Positions 1 to 5,094 of a stretch of 5,094 bases of DNA are shown one piece after another. The translations under genes were made by a program, and so were the position numbers. This DNA comes from Geothrix sp. GTDB lineage: Bacteria > Acidobacteriota > Holophagae > Holophagales > Holophagaceae. The notes beneath the pieces were generated by a model. That model did not search any database. It was given only the letters and a program-made list of their open reading frames with translations, and was not told where the DNA came from. The stretch spans positions 1 to 5,094 of the forward strand of contig JAMPXL010000123.1 in NCBI GenBank assembly GCA_023701165.1. The letters are read 5' to 3'. The first letter of the stretch is position 1; the number at the start of each line of letters is the position of its first letter.

Positions 1-263
1 AGCTGCTGCTGATCGACGAGCCCAGCAAAGGCCTGGCGCCCGCCATCATCCAGAACATGATCGCGGCCTTCCGCGAGCTCAAGCAGACCGACACCACCAT
101 CCTGCTCGTGGAGCAGAATTTCAACTTCGCCCGTCAGCTCGGGGACAAGGTGGCCGTCATGGACGGAGGCCGCATCGTCCATGCGGGCGCCATGGCCGAC
201 CTCGCCGGGGACGAAGGGCTGCAGCAGCGCCTGCTGGGCCTCTCCCTCACGGCCCATCAGTGA
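1..263 (+). CDS. livF: LivF-type ABC transporter ATP-binding protein, C-terminal fragment
   Basis: This is the last 86 codons of an ATPase whose start lies upstream of the window; the reading frame enters at base 3. The first visible residues are the Walker B motif LLLIDE, with the catalytic glutamate, running straight into the D-loop (PSKGLAP). About 30 residues later comes ILLVEQN, the position of the H-switch; LivF proteins characteristically have EQN here, whereas LivG proteins have EHD. The tail (VAVMDGGRIVHAGAMADLAGDEGLQQRLLG) matches the usual LivF ending. Walker A, the Q-loop and the ABC signature must lie off-window. The protein would sit on the cytoplasmic face and, with a LivG partner, power the two permeases encoded directly downstream. 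The stop is 13 bp before livH, so co-transcription is likely. The family assignment is firm; leucine/isoleucine/valine as substrate is not shown, because this transporter family also carries amides, urea and aromatic or aliphatic carboxylates. Confidence 0.94.
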   Translation, partial: LLLIDEPSKGLAPAIIQNMIAAFRELKQTDTTILLVEQNFNFARQLGDKVAVMDGGRIVHAGAMADLAGDEGLQQRLLGLSLTAHQ

Positions 264-264
264 T

Positions 265-269
265 GAGGA
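265..269 (+). promoter_or_regulatory. Ribosome binding site of livH
   Basis: GAGGA lies 7 nt before the ATG at 277, immediately after the livF stop codon. It decides the livH start: the open frame extends upstream to an ATG at 181, but that start lies inside livF, would add 32 residues unlike the family, and has no comparable site in front of it. Confidence 0.7.
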
Positions 270-276
270 ACTGCCG

Positions 277-1299
277 ATGAACCCTGCCACGCCTTCAATC
301 CCGGCCCTGGACGCGCTGCCGACGGTGCGCCCGGACCGGATCCCGCTGCTGCTGCTGCCCGTGCTGGCCCTCGTGGCCATCCCGCTCACCGGATCCTTCT
401 CCACCTGGGTCACGCTCACCTTCGCCGGCCTGGCCATGGGCATGATCATCTTCATCATCGCCTCGGGCCTGACCCTGGTCTTCGGCCTCATGGACGTGCT
501 CAACTTCGGCCACGGCGTGTTCATCACCCTCGGGGCCTTCCTCGCCACCACGGTCCTGGGCCGGATGACCGGCTGGACCGAGAGCGAATCCCTGGCCCGC
601 AACCTCCTGGCCGTGCTGCCGGCCATGGCCGCGGCCATGGTGGTGGCCGGGGGCGTGGGCCTCGCCTTCGAACGGCTGATCATCCGTCCCGTCTACGGCC
701 AGCCTCTGAAGCAGATCATGATCACCATGGGCGGGATGATCGTCGGCGTCGAGCTGATCAAGGTCATCTGGGGGGCCCAGGCCATCCCCCTGCCCCTCCC
801 GGCGGCCTTCCGCGGCTCCCTGCTGTTCGGCGATGCGGCCGTGGAGAAGTACCGGCTGATCTCCGTGGTCGTCGGTCTCTGCGTGTTCGCCGTGATGTTC
901 TGGGTGCTGAGCCGCACCAAGGTCGGCCTCCTGATCCGGGCCGGCGTCCAGGACCGCGAAATGGTCGAGAGCCTGGGCTACCGCATCGGCCGGCTGTTCA
1001 TCGGCGTCTTCGTGGCGGGGTCCGCCCTGGCGGGCCTGGGCGGCGTCATGTGGGGCCTCTACCAGCAGACCGTCACGCCCGAGATGGGCGGCCAGATCAA
1101 CGTGCTGCTCTTCATCGTCATCATCATCGGCGGCATGGGCTCCGTGGGCGGCTGCTTCATCGGCTCCCTGCTGGTGGGCCTGATGGCGAACTACGTGGGC
1201 TTCCTGGCCCCCAAGGTGGCCCTCTTCTCCAACATCCTCCTGATGGTGATCGTCCTGATGTGGCGGCCCGAGGGACTCTATCCCATGGGGAAGCGATGA
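277..1299 (+). CDS. livH: LivH-type branched-chain amino acid-family ABC transporter permease
   Basis: This is a 340-residue inner-membrane permease of the HAAT (hydrophobic amino acid) ABC family, one of two that form the translocation pore. After a short polar N-terminus there are about eight hydrophobic segments (approximately residues 23-40, 47-71, 80-95, 109-131, 193-211, 238-262, 274-305 in two passes, 313-329). Family hallmarks are GLTLVFGLMDVLNFGHG at 64-80, ERLIIRPVYG at 132-141, the cytoplasmic ATPase-coupling loop GLLIRAGVQDREMVESLGY at 217-235, and the glycine-rich IIIGGMGSVGG at 282-292. The end (MWRPEGLYP) is also typical. The length is somewhat above E. coli LivH because of the N-terminal extension of about 20 residues. 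The start at ATG 277 is supported by the GAGGA site. The stop overlaps the livM start (ATGA), indicating translational coupling. The substrate is unknown; the downstream enzymes suggest a carboxylate rather than an amino acid, which is inference. Confidence 0.95.
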   Translation: MNPATPSIPALDALPTVRPDRIPLLLLPVLALVAIPLTGSFSTWVTLTFAGLAMGMIIFIIASGLTLVFGLMDVLNFGHGVFITLGAFLATTVLGRMTGWTESESLARNLLAVLPAMAAAMVVAGGVGLAFERLIIRPVYGQPLKQIMITMGGMIVGVELIKVIWGAQAIPLPLPAAFRGSLLFGDAAVEKYRLISVVVGLCVFAVMFWVLSRTKVGLLIRAGVQDREMVESLGYRIGRLFIGVFVAGSALAGLGGVMWGLYQQTVTPEMGGQINVLLFIVIIIGGMGSVGGCFIGSLLVGLMANYVGFLAPKVALFSNILLMVIVLMWRPEGLYPMGKR

Positions 1300-2369
1300 T
1301 CTCCAGCCGCCTGCTTTCCGGCGACCTGCCTCGCAGCCGCGTCCTCGCGGTGCTCCTGCTGGCCATCCTGGCCGGGCTCCTGCTCACCCCCTTCGCCTTC
1401 CCCGGGGCCAAGGCCCTGAACGTCGCCGCCAAGATCTGCGTCTTCATCGTGCTGGTGTCGAGCTTCGACCTGCTGCTGGGCTACACCGGCATCGTCTCCT
1501 TCGCCCACACCATGTTCTTCGGCATCGGCGCCTATGGTGTCGCCATCGCCCTGAACCGCATGGGGCCCACCTGGACGGGCGTGGCGGTGGGCGTGGCCGC
1601 GGCCCTGCTGCTGTCGCTGGTGCTGTCCCTGCTGATCGGCCTGTTCAGCCTGCGGGTGAAGGCCATGTTCTACGCCATGATCACCCTGGCCGTGGCCACG
1701 GCGTTTCAGACCTTCGCCTCGCAGCTGTCGGAGTTCACCGGCGGCGAGGATGGCCTGACCTTCAAGGTGCCAGAGCTGCTGTCGCCGGGTTTCTCCCTCT
1801 CGGAGCAGCCCTTCCTGGGCGTGTCCCTGGACGGCCGCCTGATCGCCTTCTACCTGCTGGTGGCCGTCACCCTGGTGCTCTTCCTTCTCATGCTCCGCAT
1901 CGTCAACTCGCCCTTCGGCCGTGTGCTTCAGGCGATCCGCGAGAACGCCTTCCGGGCGGAGGCCCTGGGCTACCGGACCGTGGTGTACCGCACCTATTCC
2001 AACGTCCTATCGGCGGGCTTCGCCACCCTGGCGGGCGCCCTGCTGGCCCTCTGGCTGCGCTACAACGGTCCCGACACCTCGCTCTCCTTCGAGATCATGA
2101 TCGATATCCTGCTCATGGTGGTGATCGGGGGCATGGGCACCCTCTACGGCTCGGTGATCGGGGCCACGCTGTTCATCCTCGTGCAGAACTACCTGCAGGA
2201 CCTGATGAAGCTGGCCAGCGAGGGCATGAGCAAGGTGCCCCTGGTGCGCGACCTGCTGCATCCCGACCGCTGGCTGCTCTGGCTGGGCATCCTCTTCGTC
2301 CTGAGCGTCTACCGCTTCCCCACGGGCATCGTCGGGAAGCTCCGGGTCAAGGCCCGCGCCAAGGCCTGA
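1296..2369 (+). CDS. livM: LivM-type branched-chain amino acid-family ABC transporter permease
   Basis: This is a 357-residue second permease of the HAAT transporter, with about ten hydrophobic segments (approximately 15-35, 43-62, 70-88, 93-117, 122-140, 182-202, 236-254, 264-282, 284-301, 325-342). Recognisable LivM motifs are LLLGYTGIVSFAH (59-71), the periplasmic FTGGEDGLT (147-155), the ATPase-coupling loop SPFGRVLQAIRENAFRAEAL (205-224) followed by GYR, and VIGGMGTLYGSVIG (276-289). The C-terminal block with HPDRWLLWLG (322-331) and FPTGIVG (341-347) is, from memory, usual in betaproteobacterial paralogues. The frame is open upstream to an ATG at 1050, but the translation before 1296 is the shadow of livH. 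ATG 1296 overlaps the livH stop by 4 bp and has GGGGA at 1287-1291. No periplasmic binding-protein gene follows directly, so it must lie outside the window or be supplied from elsewhere. Confidence 0.95.
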   Translation: MISSRLLSGDLPRSRVLAVLLLAILAGLLLTPFAFPGAKALNVAAKICVFIVLVSSFDLLLGYTGIVSFAHTMFFGIGAYGVAIALNRMGPTWTGVAVGVAAALLLSLVLSLLIGLFSLRVKAMFYAMITLAVATAFQTFASQLSEFTGGEDGLTFKVPELLSPGFSLSEQPFLGVSLDGRLIAFYLLVAVTLVLFLLMLRIVNSPFGRVLQAIRENAFRAEALGYRTVVYRTYSNVLSAGFATLAGALLALWLRYNGPDTSLSFEIMIDILLMVVIGGMGTLYGSVIGATLFILVQNYLQDLMKLASEGMSKVPLVRDLLHPDRWLLWLGILFVLSVYRFPTGIVGKLRVKARAKA

Positions 2370-2380
2370 CCCTCCATCCA

Positions 2381-2400
2381 GGATCTCCGGGAGGTGATCC
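2381..2400 (+). promoter_or_regulatory. Strong Shine-Dalgarno of the hydrolase gene inside an imperfect inverted repeat
   Basis: GGAGGTGAT at 2390-2398 is a near-perfect match to the 16S rRNA anti-Shine-Dalgarno, 5 nt before ATG 2404, and fixes that start. It lies within an inverted repeat: the left arm GGATCTCC (2381-2388) faces the right arm GGTGATCC (2393-2400) across a 4-nt loop, giving 7 pairs and one T-T mismatch. The Shine-Dalgarno falls in the loop and right arm. A separate CCTCC at 2371-2375 is also complementary to the GGAGG core. The arms are seen directly; any control of translation through them is inference. Confidence 0.55.
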
Positions 2401-2403
2401 ACC

Positions 2404-3201
2404 ATGCCCCACCTGCGCGCCAACGGCGTTGACCTCTACTATGAATTCCACGGCCCCGAAACCGGCGAGCTGCTCGTCCTGAACAACGGCATCTTCATGA
2501 GTACCGGGGCCTGGTCCTACCAGCTGGCCGACCTCACCCGGCACTACCGCGTCCTGGCCTACGACATGAGGGGCCAGGGCCGGAGCGGCCATCCCGAGGG
2601 CGAGTATTCGCTGGACCTGCACGCCGAGGACCTGGCGGCGCTCATGGATGCCTTGAGGCTCGGTCCGGCCCACATGGTCGGAACGTCCTACGGCGGCGAG
2701 CTGAACCTGCTCATGGGCCTCCGCCACCCGGAGCGCTGCCGCAGCCTGGTGATCATCGCCTCGGTCTCCCACAGCGATGCGCTCTGCGCGGCCATGGTGG
2801 AGCGCTGGCGCCTGGCGGCCCGGCTCGGCGACGGGCAGGCCTTCTTCCGGCTCATCTGCGCCGATGTCTACTCCGAGGCCTTCCTCACGGAGCGTCCCGA
2901 CCTGGTCCCCCTGGCCGAGGCGCGGTACGCCGCCCTCGACCTGCCCGCCGCCGTGCGCCTCATCGAGAGCTTCCAGAGGTTCAACGTCACGCCGGAGCTG
3001 CACCGCATCCAGGTGCCCACCTGCATCGTCTCGGCGGAGCTCGACCTCCTCAAGCCCCGGAAGTACGGGGAGCTCATGCACCGGGCCATCCCCGGAGCCG
3101 AGTTCCACCTGATCGCAGGCGCCGGCCACGTGGCGATCGTGGAACGGGCGGCGGAGGTCAACACCCTCATTCTCGGATTCCTGGCCAAGCACGCCGCGTG
3201 A
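2404..3201 (+). CDS. Alpha/beta hydrolase, 3-oxoadipate enol-lactonase (PcaD)-like
   Basis: This is a 265-residue single-domain cytoplasmic hydrolase with no signal peptide. In order it shows the N-terminal strands (ANGVDLYYEFHG), an oxyanion-loop region LVLNNGIFMSTGAW at 24-37, the DMRGQGRSG turn at 54-62, and the nucleophile elbow GTSYGG with Ser95. These are followed by a cap region around 125-190, the probable acid Asp214 in SAELDLLKP, and the catalytic His242 in GAGHVAIVE. The Ser-Asp-His triad is therefore complete. The oxyanion loop reads NNG instead of the common HG, reminiscent of PcaD-type enol-lactonases. Family members hydrolyse lactones, esters, thioesters or activated C-C bonds, so the reaction cannot be fixed from sequence. 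The length is normal for the family. It lies 34 bp after livM and 38 bp before a CoA-transferase, suggesting it releases or prepares the acid that the transferase activates (inference). It has no protocatechuate-pathway neighbours here, so the symbol pcaD is not warranted. Confidence 0.92.
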   Translation: MPHLRANGVDLYYEFHGPETGELLVLNNGIFMSTGAWSYQLADLTRHYRVLAYDMRGQGRSGHPEGEYSLDLHAEDLAALMDALRLGPAHMVGTSYGGELNLLMGLRHPERCRSLVIIASVSHSDALCAAMVERWRLAARLGDGQAFFRLICADVYSEAFLTERPDLVPLAEARYAALDLPAAVRLIESFQRFNVTPELHRIQVPTCIVSAELDLLKPRKYGELMHRAIPGAEFHLIAGAGHVAIVERAAEVNTLILGFLAKHAA

Positions 3202-3229
3202 GCGCGCCGGGAAGCCCCAGGTTCCTTTC

Positions 3230-3234
3230 AGGAG
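3230..3234 (+). promoter_or_regulatory. Ribosome binding site of the CoA-transferase gene
   Basis: AGGAG sits 5 nt before ATG 3240 and decides the start. The alternative GTG at 3198, which overlaps the hydrolase stop as GTGA, has no purine-rich site before it and would add 14 residues that do not look like the family. Confidence 0.75.
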
Positions 3235-3239
3235 TTCCC

Positions 3240-4547
3240 ATGACTGTCCAGGACATCTACCGCAGCAAGCGGGTCACCATCGACGAGGCCGTCTCCCACA
3301 TCCAGAGCGATAACGATGTGATCGTGGCCCAGTGCGCCTCTGAGCCGCAGGGTTGCATGTCGCGTTTCCACATCGTCGGGGACCGCGTGCAGAACGTCCG
3401 CGTGTTCTCGGTACTGACGCTCAGGGAATACGACTTCTACATGAAGAAGGAGATGCAGGGGCACTTCGAGCTGGCCTCCTGGTTCCACGCGCCGGGCTCC
3501 CGCGCCGCCCTCAAGGCAGGCACCGGCACCGTGACCTACGTGCCCAACATGCTCCACCGCGCGGCCACGGACCGCATCCATGCGCGCCGGCCCGACATCT
3601 TCTTCGGCACCTGCACGCCGCCGGACAAGCACGGCTTCGTCTCCCTCTCGCTGGGCATCACCTACGAGAAGGACATCATGGACCACGCCCGCCTCGTCGT
3701 CCTCGAAGTGAACCCGCGCCTGCCGCGGACCTTCGGCGACACCCAGGTCCACGTGTCCGAGGTGGACTTCTTCGTCGAGCACGACCAGGAGGTGCCCTCC
3801 CTGCCTGCTCCCCTGCCCAATGCCACCGACCTCCAGATCGGCGCCTACATCGCGGACCTGGTCGAGGACGGCTCCACTCTTCAGCTGGGCATTGGCGGCA
3901 TTCCCAACGCCGCCGCCCTGGCCCTCAAAGACAAGAAGGATCTGGGCGTCCACACCGAGATGCTCGTGGATTCGATGATGGAGCTCTATCAAATGGGCGT
4001 CATCACGAACGCCCGGAAGGCCCTGAAGCCAGGGAAATTCCTCACGACCTTCGCCATGGGCTCGCGGAAGTTCTATGACTGGCTGGATGACAACGTGGCC
4101 GTGGAGTTCCAGCGCGGCAGCTGGGTCAACAACCCCGCCATCGTGGCGCAGAACTCCCGGATGGTCTCGGTCAACACCTGCATCTCCGTGGACTTCACGG
4201 GGCAGGTGGCCAGCGAGTCCATCGGCACCAGCCAGTACTCAGGCACCGGCGGCCAGTCGGACACGGCGCAAGGGGCTGTGGCCGGCTTCGACGGCCTGGG
4301 CAAGAGCATCATCGCCTGCTACAGCACCGCCAAGAACGGCACCGTCTCCACCATCACCCCGACGCTGCCCCTGGGTTCGGCCGTGACCCTGCACCGCTCC
4401 CATGTGGACCACGTCGTCACCGAGCATGGCGTGGCCCGCCTGCGGGGCAGGACTGTCCGGGAGCGCACCCGGGAACTCATCAGCATCGCCCACCCGGACT
4501 TCCGCGCCGAGCTCACCGAGCAGGCCAGGAACCTCGGCTACCTGTGA
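3240..4547 (+). CDS. Acetyl-CoA hydrolase/transferase family protein (4-hydroxybutyrate or butyrate CoA-transferase-like)
   Basis: This is a 435-residue cytoplasmic family I CoA-transferase, close in length to the clostridial 4-hydroxybutyrate CoA-transferase (AbfT/Cat2) group. The N-terminal domain begins with the usual Y+SK..T.DEAV pattern and contains ASEPQG at 33-38, RVFSVLTL at 54-61 and EVNPRLPRTFGD at 156-167. The C-terminal domain has the CoA-binding glycine loop LQLGIGGIPNA (214-224), then LGVHTEM with Glu240 as the likely nucleophile that forms the glutamyl-CoA thioester. It also has FAMGSRKFYDWLDDN (271-285), SIGTSQYSGTGGQSD (327-341) and a terminal IAHPDFRAEL (416-425). All expected blocks are present, so the gene looks intact. 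The family moves CoA from acetyl-CoA or another acyl-CoA to a free short-chain acid; some members hydrolyse acetyl-CoA. The acid acceptor here is unknown. Its place between a hydrolase and a KAS III-like enzyme suggests it activates the hydrolase product or recycles CoA in a catabolic pathway (inference). Confidence 0.93.
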   Translation: MTVQDIYRSKRVTIDEAVSHIQSDNDVIVAQCASEPQGCMSRFHIVGDRVQNVRVFSVLTLREYDFYMKKEMQGHFELASWFHAPGSRAALKAGTGTVTYVPNMLHRAATDRIHARRPDIFFGTCTPPDKHGFVSLSLGITYEKDIMDHARLVVLEVNPRLPRTFGDTQVHVSEVDFFVEHDQEVPSLPAPLPNATDLQIGAYIADLVEDGSTLQLGIGGIPNAAALALKDKKDLGVHTEMLVDSMMELYQMGVITNARKALKPGKFLTTFAMGSRKFYDWLDDNVAVEFQRGSWVNNPAIVAQNSRMVSVNTCISVDFTGQVASESIGTSQYSGTGGQSDTAQGAVAGFDGLGKSIIACYSTAKNGTVSTITPTLPLGSAVTLHRSHVDHVVTEHGVARLRGRTVRERTRELISIAHPDFRAELTEQARNLGYL

Positions 4548-4577
4548 TCAGGCTGGGCGTCCCAACGCAACCTTCAA

Positions 4578-4582
4578 TGGAG
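4578..4582 (+). promoter_or_regulatory. Ribosome binding site of the KAS III-like gene
   Basis: TGGAG ends 8 nt before ATG 4591. It supports that start; an ATG at 4577 overlapping this site is in another frame and does not lead into the protein. Confidence 0.6.
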
Positions 4583-4590
4583 TGTGTGCC

Positions 4591-5094
4591 ATGCATGTAG
4601 GCATCATCGGACACGGAAACTGGATCCCCTCGGGCCGGGTGACGGCCGCGGATCTGGCCGCGGCCACAGGGATTCCCGAGGACGTCATCGCCCTGAAGTT
4701 CGGCGTGAGGGGCAAGCCCATCGCCGGGCCCGGCGAGACCACGGCCTTCATGGGGCTGGCCGCCGCCAACAGGGCCCTGGCCAGCGCCGGGACCGAAGGG
4801 GGCGCCGTGGACCTGGTGATCTGGTGCGGCGCCCAGCACAAGGACTACCCCTGCTGGCTCGCTGGCCTGTATGTGGCCAACCAGATCGGCGCGAAAAAGG
4901 CCTGGAGCTTCGACATGGAGGCCATGTGCGGCTCCATGATGGCCGCCCTCGACGTGGCCAAGGCCCTCATGACCACGCATCCCGAGCTGGAAACCGTCCT
5001 CCTCGTCTCCGGCTACCGCAACAATGACCTCATCGACCCGGCGGTTCCAGAGACCCGGTTCATGCTCGACATCGGCTCCGGTGGCTCCGCCCTG
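4591..5094 (+). CDS. KAS III-like (3-oxoacyl-ACP synthase III / thiolase superfamily) protein, N-terminal half
   Basis: The frame is open from ATG 4591 to the window end, giving the first 168 residues of a protein expected to be about 320-350. It begins with the first core strand of a thiolase fold (VGIIGHGNWIP, compare the GxYLP start of FabH). It continues with FGVRGKPIAGPGETTAFMGL at 38-57 (the counterpart of FabH's TGIxxR.. region), a helix of small residues (AAANRALASAG), and the strand VDLVIWCGA (73-81). The active-site segment SFDMEAMCGSMMAAL (106-120) puts Cys113 where E. coli FabH has Cys112. The strand TVLLVSGY (135-142) and the glycine-rich MLDIGSGGSAL at the end match the segment before the second half of the fold. 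The His and Asn/His partners would lie off-window. Such enzymes join or cleave acyl groups at a beta-keto carbon through an acyl-cysteine. The lack of fatty-acid synthesis genes and the CoA-transferase 43 bp upstream favour a CoA-dependent catabolic role over FabH (inference). Confidence 0.88.
   Translation, partial: MHVGIIGHGNWIPSGRVTAADLAAATGIPEDVIALKFGVRGKPIAGPGETTAFMGLAAANRALASAGTEGGAVDLVIWCGAQHKDYPCWLAGLYVANQIGAKKAWSFDMEAMCGSMMAALDVAKALMTTHPELETVLLVSGYRNNDLIDPAVPETRFMLDIGSGGSAL

Noticed and set aside
2347..3192. Long minus-strand open frame (281 codons) opposite the hydrolase gene
   Set aside because: It mirrors a well-supported plus-strand gene with an intact catalytic triad. Its translation is rich in Gly, Val, His and Asp with no recognisable motif, as expected from antisense reading of GC-rich DNA.
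3198..3239. GTG start at 3198 overlapping the hydrolase stop (GTGA), as a longer CoA-transferase start
   Set aside because: There is no Shine-Dalgarno before it and the extra 14 residues are not family-like; ATG 3240 has AGGAG at ideal spacing.
3209..3239. GGGAA...TTCCC pairing across the hydrolase/CoA-transferase gap
   Set aside because: Only 5 bp with a 21-nt loop, which is expected by chance in GC-rich sequence.
3228..3992. Minus-strand open frame (254 codons) opposite the CoA-transferase gene
   Set aside because: Same cause: a shadow of codon bias opposite a clear family protein, with low-complexity composition and no domain.
4554..4564. TGGG-CGT-CCCA mini inverted repeat after the CoA-transferase, as a terminator
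   Set aside because: It has only a 4-bp stem and no following T-run, so it is too weak to call. The next gene starts 27 bp later with its own ribosome binding site.
4584..5027. Plus-strand open frame of 147 codons near the window end
   Set aside because: Its translation is an Arg/Gly/His-rich out-of-frame shadow. The frame from 4591 gives a clear KAS III-like protein and has a ribosome binding site.
2404..5094. OleABCD-type olefin biosynthesis, suggested by an alpha/beta hydrolase near a KAS III-like enzyme
   Set aside because: OleB uses an Asp nucleophile in a haloalkane-dehalogenase-like fold, whereas this hydrolase has Ser95. The CoA-transferase between the two genes is not part of that pathway, and no OleC or OleD is visible.

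Overview
The window is a piece of one tightly packed plus-strand operon, open at both ends. It comes from a high-GC bacterium (roughly two thirds G+C by eye, with strongly C/G-ending codons) that uses clear Shine-Dalgarno sites. The two permeases resemble, from memory, the branched-chain amino-acid-type transporters common in Betaproteobacteria. One example is the LivM C-terminus, which carries an HPDRWLLWLG-type stretch followed by FPTGIVG. High-GC Acidobacteriota (Holophagae) or Deltaproteobacteria are not excluded, and the taxonomic call is weak.

Layout: 1-263 is the C-terminal end of a LivF-type ABC ATPase (start off-window). 277-1299 is the LivH-type permease. 1296-2369 is the LivM-type permease, which overlaps livH by 4 bp (ATGA). 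2404-3201 is a serine alpha/beta hydrolase, closest in look to the 3-oxoadipate enol-lactonase (PcaD)-like group. 3240-4547 is a family I CoA-transferase of the acetyl-CoA hydrolase / 4-hydroxybutyrate (butyrate) CoA-transferase type. 4591 to the window end is the N-terminal half of a KAS III-like thiolase-superfamily enzyme. Intergenic gaps are 13, -4, 34, 38 and 43 bp. There is no room for an obvious internal promoter, no convincing terminator, and no RNA gene, mobile element, repeat array or CRISPR.

How the parts may work together (inference): the HAAT-family transporter imports a small carboxylate or amino-acid-like compound. The hydrolase then opens a lactone or ester, or cleaves a C-C or thioester bond. 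The CoA-transferase loads a resulting acid onto CoA, and the KAS III-like enzyme makes or breaks a beta-keto C-C bond on a CoA thioester. This looks like a substrate-specific catabolic cassette rather than a housekeeping branched-chain amino acid uptake operon or a fatty-acid synthesis locus. The substrate cannot be read from this window. One extra signal is an imperfect hairpin that overlaps the strong ribosome binding site of the hydrolase gene, at the junction between the transporter and enzyme genes.
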